A stretch of DNA of 5,132 nucleotides, taken from the NCBI GenBank assembly GCA_002392545.1, contig DGHF01000208.1, forward strand, positions 1 to 5,132. The letters are read 5' to 3'. The notes under the pieces are model-generated. The model was given only the letters and a program-made list of their open reading frames with translations. It searched no databases and had not been told where the DNA came from. Source of the stretch: Ruminococcus sp. UBA3855 (GTDB lineage Bacteria > Bacillota > Clostridia > Oscillospirales > Ruminococcaceae). Position 1 is the first letter of the stretch. Each line of letters opens with the position of its first letter. The position numbers and the translations under genes were made by a program. Below are positions 1 through 5,132 of this stretch, piece after piece.

Positions 1-31
1 GGGCATTTTTCCCCAAACCCCTTTTTATATT

Positions 32-1417
32 TTATTTTCCCTGAATGTATTCATGAATGGACTTTGCCGCTGATTTTCCTGCACCCATTGCCAGAATGAC
101 AGTCGCCGCACCTGTGACAGCATCTCCTCCGGCATAAACGCCTTCTTTGGTCGTCATCATATTTTCGTTCACAATCAGACAGCCACGATTATTGGCTTCC
201 AAGCCCTCTGTGGTGGCACGGAGTAACGGATTCGGAGATGTACCAATTGCCATAATCACCGTATCAACCGGCAGTTCATATTCTGAACCCTCAACCGGAA
301 CTGGGCTTCTCCGTCCACTTGCATCAGGTTCGCCGAGTTCCATTTTCTGGAGAACTACAGCACGGACACGTTCATTTTCATCTGCAAGGAGCTTGACAGG
401 ATTATTCAAATTCAGGAATTCCACCCCCTCTTCCTTTGCGTGATGAACTTCTTCTTTTCGGGCTGGCATTTCGGCTTCTGAACGGCGATAGACAATATAC
501 ACATGTTCCGCACCCATACGGAGCGCACTTCTTGCTGAATCCATAGCCACGTTACCACCGCCCACAACGGCAACCGCTTTCGATTGCAATACAGGGGTAT
601 CATAGCCCTCTTTATAGCCTTTCATGAGGTTGATTCTGGTCAGGTACTCATTCGCCGAGCATACCCCGACATAATCCTCTCCCTCAATGCCCATGAATCG
701 GGGCAGACCAGCTCCAGAACCGACAAACACGGCTTCATATCCGTCATTCATCAATTCGTCAATGCTCAATACCTTACCAATGACCATATTTGTCATGATG
801 TTGACGCCCATTTTCTTGAGATTGTCAACTTCCTTCTGTACAATAGTTTTCGGCAGACGGAATTCAGGAATCCCGTACATCAGCACCCCACCAGCTACAT
901 GGAGCGATTCAAATACCGTCACTTCATAGCCCAGCTGTGCCAAATCTCCGGCACACGTCAGACCCGAAGGACCTCCGCCGACAATGGCGACTTTGTGACC
1001 GTTCGGAATGGGCTTCCTGATGACAGTGTTATCAAGTTGCATATGTGTATCTGCTGTGAAACGCTCTAACCGTCCAATTCCGACAGGTTCGCCCTTTTTG
1101 CCCCTCACACATTTACTTTCACACTGTCTTTCTTGCGGACAGACACGACCGCACACCGCAGGGAGTCCATTTGTGGAGTGAATAATTTCATAAGCCTGTT
1201 CAAATTCGCCTTCTGTGATTTTTTTGATAAATTCCGGAATCCGCACCCCGACAGGACAGCCGGAAACACACGGCATATTCTTGCAATTCAGGCATCTTGT
1301 CGCTTCTTCCATCGCCATTTCTTTGGTATAACCAAGGGTCACTTCTTCGAAATTATGCGCCCTGACTTTGGGGTCTTGTTCGGGAATGGGTACTTTTGTC
1401 TGAGACATGTTCGGCAT
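32..1417 (-). CDS. nfnB: NfnB, large subunit of NADH-dependent reduced ferredoxin:NADP+ oxidoreductase
   Basis: This 461-residue cytosolic flavoprotein is the NADPH-side subunit of the bifurcating transhydrogenase NfnAB, which couples NADH and reduced ferredoxin oxidation to reduction of two NADP+. The N-terminal domain (about 35-125) carries eight cysteines: C42, C45, C50, C54, C89, C93, C99 and C103. By analogy with dihydropyrimidine dehydrogenase, C42/C45/C50/C103 would bind one [4Fe-4S] cluster and C54/C93/C99 plus a non-Cys ligand, probably E118, the other. An FAD-binding Rossmann motif (GGGPSG, 147-152), an NADP-binding motif (VVGGGNVAMD, 284-293) and a C-terminal AGGDAVTG flavin motif (429-436) follow. 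Length fits the family. The ATG at 1417 has GGAGGTG (1425-1431) 7 nt upstream; M4 lies too far from it. The start overlaps the nfnA stop by one base (TAATG), suggesting translational coupling. Glutamate synthase small subunit is the closest alternative, but the adjacent nfnA favours Nfn. Confidence 0.9.
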   Translation of the reverse strand: MPNMSQTKVPIPEQDPKVRAHNFEEVTLGYTKEMAMEEATRCLNCKNMPCVSGCPVGVRIPEFIKKITEGEFEQAYEIIHSTNGLPAVCGRVCPQERQCESKCVRGKKGEPVGIGRLERFTADTHMQLDNTVIRKPIPNGHKVAIVGGGPSGLTCAGDLAQLGYEVTVFESLHVAGGVLMYGIPEFRLPKTIVQKEVDNLKKMGVNIMTNMVIGKVLSIDELMNDGYEAVFVGSGAGLPRFMGIEGEDYVGVCSANEYLTRINLMKGYKEGYDTPVLQSKAVAVVGGGNVAMDSARSALRMGAEHVYIVYRRSEAEMPARKEEVHHAKEEGVEFLNLNNPVKLLADENERVRAVVLQKMELGEPDASGRRSPVPVEGSEYELPVDTVIMAIGTSPNPLLRATTEGLEANNRGCLIVNENMMTTKEGVYAGGDAVTGAATVILAMGAGKSAAKSIHEYIQGK

Positions 1418-2262
1418 TAGTTTTCACCTCCGGTTTGGTCTGCGAGTGCCATCATCCGGCATTCTTTTTCACGTTCTGCAAAGACGGCATTTCTGTGCAT
1501 CAGTTCATCAAAATCGACTTCGTGTCCGTCAAAGTCAGGTCCTTCTACACAGGCATAGCGAATCTTTCCGCCGACTTTTACACGGCATCCGCCACACATC
1601 CCCGTACCGTCCACCATGATGGGATTCAAAGAAACAAGTGTTTTAATATTATATTTTTTTGTAACAACACAGACAAATTTCATCATGGGAATAGGTCCAA
1701 TGGCAATGACACAATCATAATGAATGCCGGAATCAATTTTTTCCTGCAATGCATTTGTCACAAAGCCTTTGATGCCATAACTGCCGTCATCGGTGCAGAT
1801 AGTCAAATCAGAACAATTTGCACGAAATTCATTTTCCAGAATCACAATTTCTTTATTCCGGAAACCTGCAATTGCATCTACTTGCTTTCCCTGTTGGAAT
1901 AATTGTTTTGCTTGCGGGTAGGCAATCGCACAGCCCACACCTCCGCCAATGACACAAATTCTCTGTGCATCTTCCGGAATTTCCGTCGGCATCCCCAGAG
2001 GTCCTACCAAATCTTGAATATAGTCCCCCTGATTCAAGGCATTGAGTTTCTGCGTGGAACGTCCCACAATCTGGAAAATCAGGGTAATTGTCCCCTTTTC
2101 ACGGTCATAGTCGGAAATTGTCAGCGGAATCCGTTCGCCGAATTCGTCCACACGGAAAATCACAAACTGCCCTGCTTTTGCTTTTCTGGCAATATAGGGA
2201 GCATCAAACTCCATCAATGTCACAGAAGGATTCAATACTTCTTTTCGGATAATCTGAAACAC
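1417..2262 (-). CDS. nfnA: NfnA, small subunit of NADH-dependent reduced ferredoxin:NADP+ oxidoreductase
   Basis: This 281-residue protein is the NADH-side FAD/[2Fe-2S] subunit of NfnAB. It belongs to the ferredoxin reductase-like family that includes the dihydroorotate dehydrogenase subunit PyrK. It starts with a beta-barrel FAD domain (RIPLTISD, 44-51), then an NAD-binding domain with GGGVGCA (106-112), then a C-terminal [2Fe-2S] segment. The segment reads DGTGMCGGC (218-226) with a further Cys at 238. PyrK has four Cys in the corresponding positions; here the first is Asp218, which matches the 3-Cys/1-Asp site known from Nfn structures. I chose the GTG at 2262 because AGGAGG lies 9 nt upstream. 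The frame stays open to a TTG at 2283, but that start would place the ribosome site inside the gene, and the MFQIIRKEVLNP start looks like family N-termini. It is first in the operon, with nfnB overlapping its stop codon. Confidence 0.9.
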   Translation of the reverse strand: MFQIIRKEVLNPSVTLMEFDAPYIARKAKAGQFVIFRVDEFGERIPLTISDYDREKGTITLIFQIVGRSTQKLNALNQGDYIQDLVGPLGMPTEIPEDAQRICVIGGGVGCAIAYPQAKQLFQQGKQVDAIAGFRNKEIVILENEFRANCSDLTICTDDGSYGIKGFVTNALQEKIDSGIHYDCVIAIGPIPMMKFVCVVTKKYNIKTLVSLNPIMVDGTGMCGGCRVKVGGKIRYACVEGPDFDGHEVDFDELMHRNAVFAEREKECRMMALADQTGGEN

Positions 2263-2271
2263 CTTCCAGCC

Positions 2272-2277
2272 CCTCCT
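2272..2277 (-). promoter_or_regulatory. Ribosome binding site that fixes the nfnA start
   Basis: A perfect AGGAGG (extending to AGGAGGGG, 2270-2277) sits 9 nt before the GTG at 2262. It lies within the longer open frame that begins with TTG at 2283, so the longer frame is unlikely to be the translated product. Confidence 0.85.
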
Positions 2278-2303
2278 AATCAATCTTTAAGAATTACTAT
2301 CCT

Positions 2304-2332
2304 ATTATAGCACAAAAATTCCGGTTCGTCAA
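2304..2332 (-). promoter_or_regulatory. Sigma-A-type promoter of nfnAB
   Basis: On the minus strand, a -35 TTGACG (2327-2332) and a perfect -10 TATAAT (2304-2309) are separated by 17 bp. A TG one base before the -10 makes it an extended -10 element. Transcription should begin near 2297, giving a leader of about 35 nt before the nfnA GTG. No clear operator or riboswitch fits in so short a leader, so strong, largely constitutive expression is inferred. Confidence 0.85.
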
Positions 2333-2373
2333 TGTTTTTTTCGATTTTTTGACAAGCATTTCATTTTCAGGGC

Positions 2374-2412
2374 AAAAAGAAACTGCTGTACCGTCAAAAA
2401 GCACAGCAGTTT
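2374..2412 (-). terminator. Rho-independent terminator after the DUF3841-like gene
   Basis: A perfect 10-bp inverted repeat (2380-2389 and 2403-2412; arm AAACTGCTGT) encloses a 13-nt loop. Read on the minus strand, it is followed by a T-rich tail (TTTCTTTTTG on reading out of the stem). It begins 15 nt after the stop at 2428 and ends about 40 bp before the nfnA -35 box, so it insulates nfnAB from the upstream gene. Confidence 0.85.
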
Positions 2413-2427
2413 ACAAATATTTCCAAA

Positions 2428-2988
2428 TCAAAGAGAAAAGAAATCATGAACCGCAATCAGATTCTCTTCCTTAATGTAAGGTAAATGTACTTGCAATAAT
2501 CCGGAGGGCAATGGAGATTCTGTAAAAATTCCACTGCTGACATTCTGACGGAATTTCTCCGAAAAATCAGAAGAATACGGAGGAAGAAGCCTAACTGGTG
2601 GCATCATGAACTGGAAATCGTTAATATCCATATACACAGGGTTGAAATCATCCAAATACTCGACTTCCAATACTACATGATTGTTTGGGTCAAAATTTCT
2701 CCAAAGTCCTCCGATTACCTCAGCCCTCCATCTGATAATTTTCTGAAAATCTTCAATAGTTTCAAGAATATACAGGGTGCTATCCTTATAAGCAGTGAAT
2801 GCAAAAACCACTCCCGAAAGTGACATATGATTAACATGATTGAATGATTGCAAAATAAAATCATAAAGTTCCGATAAATCGGAGTTGATTTTATTGATAT
2901 AACGACTTTTTTTGAAATCAGGCTCAAAAATCCCATTTTCATGAATCTGCTCAACAACATCTCTTGTTTGTACTGTCCAATATCTCAT
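2428..2988 (-). CDS. Hypothetical protein, DUF3841-like
   Basis: This predicted cytosolic protein has 186 residues and no signal peptide or membrane segment. The N-terminus MRYWTVQT followed by a helix-like stretch (9-19) resembles the opening of DUF3841 proteins, and 105-128 (a strand-rich VLEVEYLDDF segment, then DINDFQFM) resembles that family's later acidic/aromatic block. This is recalled family resemblance, not a database match, and the family function is unknown. Other visible features are a tryptophan/arginine patch (IIRWRAEVIGGLWRNF, 84-99) and a proline-rich stretch (PPVRLLPP, 130-137). The ATG at 2988 is chosen because GGAGG (2996-3000) lies 7 nt upstream; the frame continues open to 3048 but that would cover the ribosome site and the promoter. 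It has its own promoter and terminator, so it is probably monocistronic. It looks more AT-rich than the flanking operons, which could mean recent acquisition. Confidence 0.75.
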   Translation of the reverse strand: MRYWTVQTRDVVEQIHENGIFEPDFKKSRYINKINSDLSELYDFILQSFNHVNHMSLSGVVFAFTAYKDSTLYILETIEDFQKIIRWRAEVIGGLWRNFDPNNHVVLEVEYLDDFNPVYMDINDFQFMMPPVRLLPPYSSDFSEKFRQNVSSGIFTESPLPSGLLQVHLPYIKEENLIAVHDFFSL

Positions 2989-3019
2989 GAAATTTCCTCC
3001 ACAATAAAATGATATTTGC

Positions 3020-3048
3020 ATTATATCATATTTTTTCTGATAAGTCAA
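3020..3048 (-). promoter_or_regulatory. Sigma-A-type promoter of the DUF3841-like gene
   Basis: On the minus strand, -35 TTGACT (3043-3048) and a perfect -10 TATAAT (3020-3025) are 17 bp apart, with TG one base before the -10. The start of transcription would be near 3013, giving a leader of about 25 nt that contains only the ribosome site. It is divergent from the nfeD promoter, with 54 bp between the two -35 boxes. Confidence 0.85.
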
Positions 3049-3071
3049 GTGCTTTCTGAAAAATTTGTGGG

Positions 3072-3097
3072 GTAAAAAATATTTACATTTCAGTAAA
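3072..3097. repeat. Alternating GTAAA/TTTAC half-sites between divergent promoters
   Basis: GTAAA (3072-3076), TTTAC (3082-3086) and GTAAA (3093-3097) are spaced 10 and 11 bp apart, close to one helical turn each, in alternating orientation. They form two overlapping dyads located just upstream of the nfeD -35 box and between the divergent -35 boxes. They could be a transcription-factor site, but the region is very AT-rich and 5-bp arms are short, so chance is possible. Confidence 0.3.
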
Positions 3098-3102
3098 AAG
3101 TA

Positions 3103-3131
3103 TTGACAAGCGTTATGAAATGTGGTATAAT
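3103..3131 (+). promoter_or_regulatory. Consensus sigma-A promoter of the nfeD-slipin-fucU operon
   Basis: A perfect -35 TTGACA (3103-3108) and a perfect -10 TATAAT (3126-3131) are separated by 17 bp, with TG one base before the -10. Transcription should begin near 3138, leaving a leader of about 73 nt before the ATG at 3211. No other promoter or terminator is visible up to the end of fucU, so this is the likely promoter for all three genes. Confidence 0.9.
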
Positions 3132-3139
3132 AGAGGCAT

Positions 3140-3166
3140 GAGAGAACAAGGAAAACACCTTCTCTC
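3140..3166 (+). other. 5' leader hairpin upstream of nfeD
   Basis: GAGAGAA (3140-3146) and TTCTCTC (3160-3166) form a perfect 7-bp stem with a 13-nt loop; an alternative fold pairs AAGG with CCTT inside the loop. It lies at the very 5' end of the predicted transcript and has no T-tract, so it is not a terminator. A role in mRNA stability is possible but unproven. Confidence 0.45.
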
Positions 3167-3210
3167 CTGTTGTCAATGAAATTTACGGTTTTCGGAAAGG
3201 AGTTGTCACT

Positions 3211-3675
3211 ATGTACACGAATATGATAGTATGGGGAGTTCTGTTTGCAGTCACGGTCATTGCAGAGGCGGTGACACTCCAGCTGGTAAGTGTCTGGTTT
3301 GCGGCTGGGGCGTTAGTGGCATTTGTAATGGCGGCGGCAGGACTTCCGACAGTCACACAGGCAATCGGATTCACATTGATTTCCGTGGTGCTTCTCTGCG
3401 TGACACGACCACTTGTCAACAAAATTCAGGTCAAGGACGTACTTCCCACCAATGCAGATGCAGAAGTTGGCAAAACTGCAATTGTCACTGAGGAAATCAA
3501 CGCTAAGAAAAATACCGGACGTGTCAAAATTGGCGGTGTCAATTGGAAAGCACGTTCCGAAAACGGCGGCACATTTCCGGTTGGTTCTGTGATGATTGTA
3601 CAGCGAATTTCAGGCACGACAGCTTATGTCATTCCAGCGGAACAAACAACCGTTACCGGAAGGGCTACAGGCTGA
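3211..3675 (+). CDS. NfeD family membrane protein (short form)
   Basis: This 154-residue protein is of the short NfeD type, lacking the ClpP-like protease domain of long NfeD proteins. Residues 5-65 are strongly hydrophobic and fit two or three membrane helices (about 5-24, 27-45 and 50-65). A basic linker follows, then a C-terminal OB-fold-like domain at about 85-143, marked by VGKTAIV (86-92), GRVKIGGVNWKA (103-114) and PVGSVMIV (123-130). The domain should face the cytosol. Family members pair with SPFH/stomatin proteins and are thought to help organise membrane microdomains or membrane-protein quality control; the molecular activity is not settled. The ATG is preceded by AAAGGAG 8 nt upstream. 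It is first in its operon, 37 bp before the slipin gene. Confidence 0.88.
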   Translation: MYTNMIVWGVLFAVTVIAEAVTLQLVSVWFAAGALVAFVMAAAGLPTVTQAIGFTLISVVLLCVTRPLVNKIQVKDVLPTNADAEVGKTAIVTEEINAKKNTGRVKIGGVNWKARSENGGTFPVGSVMIVQRISGTTAYVIPAEQTTVTGRATG

Positions 3676-3712
3676 AAATAAACAAGCTCACTTTTTTGAA
3701 GGAGGTCATATT

Positions 3713-4669
3713 ATGACATATGTTTTCATTGTATTGATTATTTTTGTATTGTTTGTGATTATCAAAAGTATCTGCATTGTACCGCAGGCGCATGTATATG
3801 TAGTAGAACGTCTGGGAACATTCCGCACGGAACTGGGTACAGGTTTTCACATGCTGTTACCGATTTTCGACCGTGTGGCAAAGAAAGTATCCCTCAAGGA
3901 ACGTGTGGTTGATTTCAAACCTCAGCAAGTTATCACCAAAGATAATGTTACCATGCAGATTGATACGGTTGTATTCTTCCAAGTCACTGATGCAAAGCGT
4001 TACACCTACGGCATTGAGAATCCCATGATGGCAATTGAAAACTTCACAGCGACTACTTTGAGAAATATTATCGGTGAAATGGAACTCGACTCTACATTGA
4101 CTTCCCGTGATACCATCAACACCAAAATCACCGCTATTCTTGACGAGGAAACAGACCGCTGGGGTATCAAGGTAATTCGTGTCGAACTGAAAAACATTCT
4201 CCCTCCGAGAGAAATTCAGGAATCTATGGAAAAGCAGATGAAGGCTGAACGTGAACGCCGTGAAAAAATCTTGCAGGCAGAAGGTGAAAAGAAATCTCAG
4301 GTTCTTGTTGCAGAAGCAGAAAAGGAATCCAAAATTCTCCGTGCCGAAGCCGACAAAAAAGCCGAAATTCTCAAGGCAGAAGCTGAAAAAGAAGCCATGA
4401 TTCTCCGTGCAGATGCTGCAAGAGAACAGAAAATTCTGGAAGCAAAGGGCGAAGCACAAGCCATTGAAATGGTTCAGCAGGCTTTGGCTGACTCCCTGAA
4501 AATGCTCAACGAAGCAAGCCCGAATGAAGCGGTTTTGCAACTGAAAGCCCTTGAAGCCTTTGCAAAGGCCGCTGACGGTAAGGCAACCAAAATTATTATT
4601 CCGAGCGAAATTCAGGCGATTGCAGGTCTTGCGAATGGCATTAAATCTGCAATGGTTTCAGATGAATAA
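3713..4669 (+). CDS. Stomatin/paraslipin-type SPFH (band 7) protein, QmcA-like
   Basis: This 318-residue membrane-anchored scaffold protein closely resembles QmcA and SLP-2-type paraslipins. A single hydrophobic helix (about 3-22) anchors it. The SPFH/band 7 domain spans about 23-175, with motifs VVERLGTF (30-37), ITKDNV (74-79), MELDSTLTSRD (123-133) and WGIKVIRVELKNILPP (150-165). A charged Ala/Glu/Lys coiled coil follows (about 170-255), including six 11-residue repeats, and then a C-terminal segment with KIIIPSE (293-299) typical of the family. Family proteins assemble into large membrane-bound rings or cages and often act with NfeD partners or membrane proteases. The ATG at 3713 has AAGGAGGT about 7 nt upstream. 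The frame is open back to 3596, but that extension overlaps nfeD, lacks a ribosome site and precedes the anchor, so it is rejected. The nfeD neighbour supports the assignment. Confidence 0.92.
   Translation: MTYVFIVLIIFVLFVIIKSICIVPQAHVYVVERLGTFRTELGTGFHMLLPIFDRVAKKVSLKERVVDFKPQQVITKDNVTMQIDTVVFFQVTDAKRYTYGIENPMMAIENFTATTLRNIIGEMELDSTLTSRDTINTKITAILDEETDRWGIKVIRVELKNILPPREIQESMEKQMKAERERREKILQAEGEKKSQVLVAEAEKESKILRAEADKKAEILKAEAEKEAMILRADAAREQKILEAKGEAQAIEMVQQALADSLKMLNEASPNEAVLQLKALEAFAKAADGKATKIIIPSEIQAIAGLANGIKSAMVSDE
4265..4462 (+). repeat. Six tandem 33-bp units encoding an 11-residue coiled-coil repeat
   Basis: Residues 185-250 of the slipin divide exactly into six units of 11 residues. 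Their pattern is roughly x-I/V-L-x-A-E/D/K-A/G-E/D/A-K/R/A-x-S/A/Q; for example KILRAEADKKA is followed by EILKAEAEKEA. Hydrophobic I/V-L pairs recur at every eleventh residue. This hendecad spacing suits a nearly straight helix rather than a classical heptad coil. The DNA copies are diverged, so this is an old protein-level repeat and not a recent slippage array. Confidence 0.85.
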
Positions 4670-4692
4670 ATTGATGATAATGAGGTATTGAA

Positions 4693-5127
4693 ATGTTAAA
4701 AAATATCCCCCCTATCCTGTCCCCCGAACTGCTGAAAGTCCTCTGTGAAATGGGACACAGTGACCGCCTTATCATTTCGGATGGCAATTTTCCAGCCGAA
4801 AGCATGGGGAAAAATGCGATTGTGATTCGCTGTGACGGTCATGGAGTTCCGGAGCTGTTGGATGCGATTCTGACCGTATTCCCTCTTGATACTTATGTAG
4901 AAAAGCCTGTTCAGCTAATGGAAGTCATGCCCAATGACCCTGTGGAAACTCCCATCTGGGACACTTACAAAGAAATCATTGCAAAACATGACAACCGTGG
5001 AGCGAATGCCGTCGGTGAAATTGAACGCTTTGCATTTTATGAAGAAGCGAAGAAAGTTTATTGCATTATCGCAACCAGTGAAAAAGCCCTTTATGCAAAT
5101 ATTATGCTTCAAAAGGGTGTTATCTGA
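4693..5127 (+). CDS. fucU: FucU/RbsD-family sugar mutarotase (L-fucose mutarotase-like)
   Basis: This 144-residue protein matches E. coli FucU (about 140 residues) along its whole length. FucU interconverts the alpha and beta anomers of L-fucose, and related RbsD acts on ribose; both are cytosolic. Shared landmarks are SPELLKVL (10-17), the catalytic-region histidine in EMGHSD (H22), D30 in SDGNFPAESMG (29-39), ERFAFYEEAKK (111-121) and the C-terminal LYANIMLQKGV (133-143), whose Y134 and N136 correspond to RbsD active-site residues. The exact sugar is not proven. The ATG has GAGG 7 nt upstream (4682-4685). Only 23 bp separate it from the slipin stop, with no terminator or promoter between, so co-transcription is likely. 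No other fucose gene is present in the window. The gene is complete, ending 5 nt before the window edge. Confidence 0.88.
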   Translation: MLKNIPPILSPELLKVLCEMGHSDRLIISDGNFPAESMGKNAIVIRCDGHGVPELLDAILTVFPLDTYVEKPVQLMEVMPNDPVETPIWDTYKEIIAKHDNRGANAVGEIERFAFYEEAKKVYCIIATSEKALYANIMLQKGVI

Positions 5128-5132
5128 ATCAA

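Noticed and set aside
1..31. C/G-run segment next to the nfnB stop, possibly one arm of a terminator or the start of another minus-strand gene (ATG at 6-4)
   Set aside because: No complete stem is present inside the window, and only two codons of any such gene would be visible.
584..1069. Plus-strand frame of 161 codons opposite nfnB
   Set aside because: It is antisense to a well-conserved gene, has no recognisable domain and no promoter or ribosome site supporting it.
2349..2377. Plus-strand TTGACA at 2349-2354 as a promoter
   Set aside because: No -10-like hexamer follows at 16-18 bp and no plus-strand gene lies downstream; the resemblance to the nfeD -35 region is short.
3596..3712. N-terminal extension of the slipin frame by 39 codons
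   Set aside because: It overlaps the end of nfeD, has no ribosome site, and would put a hydrophilic segment before the membrane anchor; the ATG at 3713 has a strong ribosome site.
3857..4540. Long minus-strand frame rich in Phe and Cys, opposite the slipin gene
   Set aside because: It is the antisense shadow of the repetitive Ala/Glu/Lys coiled-coil codons; it lacks a ribosome site or a recognisable domain, and the sense gene is clearly real.

Overview
The window looks like chromosomal DNA from a low-to-moderate-GC Firmicute, most likely an anaerobic clostridium of the Ruminococcus/Oscillospiraceae kind. This is inferred from strong AGGAGG-type ribosome sites, consensus sigma-A promoters, and an electron-bifurcating transhydrogenase typical of strict anaerobes. 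The genus is not proven by anything in the window.

Left half, minus strand. A two-gene operon (nfnA then nfnB, positions 2262 down to 32) encodes the two subunits of NADH-dependent reduced ferredoxin:NADP+ oxidoreductase. It has its own near-consensus promoter (2304-2332), a GTG start for nfnA and a one-base stop/start overlap between the genes. Such genes are often mis-annotated as glutamate synthase small subunit and dihydroorotate dehydrogenase electron-transfer subunit; the cluster-ligand pattern argues for Nfn. Upstream, on the same strand, is a monocistronic small gene (2988 to 2428) for a DUF3841-like protein of unknown role, with its own promoter and a clear Rho-independent terminator that separates it from nfnAB.

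Right half, plus strand. A divergent consensus promoter (3103-3131) drives an apparent three-gene operon. It encodes a short NfeD-type membrane protein with an OB-fold domain, a stomatin/paraslipin (SPFH/band 7) protein with a six-copy 11-residue coiled-coil repeat, and a FucU/RbsD-family sugar mutarotase. The first two are a well-known membrane-associated pair; the mutarotase is an unexpected third member.

The intergenic region 2989-3210 holds two divergent promoters, a set of helically phased GTAAA/TTTAC half-sites between them, and a short hairpin/mini-ORF in the nfeD leader. No RNA genes, mobile elements, CRISPR arrays or defence systems were seen. The window is mostly conserved core metabolism and membrane maintenance; the least explained parts are the DUF3841-like gene, the fucU linkage and the divergent control region.
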